This document shows positions 63,941-64,000 of a stretch of DNA of 64,000 nt, one piece after another (position 1 is the first letter of the stretch; each line of letters begins with the position of its first letter). The DNA is from Flavipsychrobacter sp. (lineage in GTDB: Bacteria > Bacteroidota > Bacteroidia > Chitinophagales > Chitinophagaceae). The notes beneath the pieces were generated by a model. The model saw only the letters and a list, made by a program, of their open reading frames with translations, was not told the DNA's origin and ran no database searches. The DNA is taken from NCBI GenBank assembly GCA_017849575.1, contig JAFIGV010000010.1:1-64000 (forward strand), given 5' to 3'. Both the position numbers and the translations under genes were made by a program.

Positions 63941-64000
63941 GAGTAATCTAATTCTGAATGACGCCTACTCTTTACAGGATTTTCGGCTTCCTCCTTTAAT

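Overview
The window comes from a Bacteroidota chromosome, most likely of the Chitinophagales/Chitinophagaceae type. Supporting signs are repeated promoters with the Bacteroidota -7 element TAnnTTTG, type IX secretion (T9SS) cargo with type A and type B C-terminal domains, PorP/SprF outer-membrane proteins, a DUF4834 protein, a large three-domain IspG, an RND pump fused to its outer-membrane factor, and several LytS/LytTR two-component pairs. No rRNA, CRISPR array, phage or IS transposase is visible. One tRNA is present.

Layout. 1-792: non-coding tract of GGCTTTAGCC-centred palindromes in two tandem ~260 bp units. 793-5070: surface beta-helix lipoprotein and TonB-dependent receptor, each preceded by 11-bp-phased GTAACA-type repeats resembling Pho boxes. 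5252-12429: class III aminotransferase, sigma-54 (rpoN), DUF3109, CBS-domain protein, alpha/beta hydrolase and ispG. 12441-15902: glycan mini-cluster (Wzz-like, O-antigen ligase/polymerase, ATP-grasp). 15956-22078: prfA, then the rimP-nusA-infB operon with a terminator-like hairpin in its leader. 22237-25034: DUF4834 gene, then an OB-fold/cytochrome/YceI/beta-barrel operon. 25174-35768: a same-strand run of TolC, MacA-like adaptor, ABC permease, ABC ATPase, LytS kinase, a frameshifted LytTR regulator, YceI, a propeller-type sensor kinase and a second LytTR regulator. 35870-36913: HAD hydrolase, tRNA(CAU) with a strong terminator, and a truncated GIY-YIG gene. 36888-41585: AT-rich block with a translationally coupled operon (PDZ-alpha/beta hydrolase, DUF885 peptidase-like protein, PD40 propeller) and a divergent AraC regulator, probably acquired. 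41957-43535: alanine/ornithine racemase-like enzyme and a GNAT acetyltransferase. 43778-50199: heavy-metal efflux operon (small membrane protein, RND-TolC fusion, adaptor, cytochrome-like lipoprotein). 50300-51993: LytS/LytTR pair. 52102-63940: T9SS cluster with two PorP/SprF proteins, an SprB-repeat adhesin-like protein and a 2019-residue GEVED/beta-helix T9SS cargo.

How the parts connect. The 25-36 kb run looks like an efflux and envelope-stress module in which two LytTR systems sit with the transporter and with YceI proteins. The adjacent YceI/cytochrome operon suggests a redox or lipid-carrier role. The metal efflux operon and the T9SS cluster flank a further LytS/LytTR pair that could control either. 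Many genes start only a few bases after a TAnnTTTG box, which suggests leaderless transcripts. The least explained items are the phased repeats upstream of the TonB receptor and lipoprotein, the imported hydrolase/peptidase/propeller module, and the frameshifted regulator.
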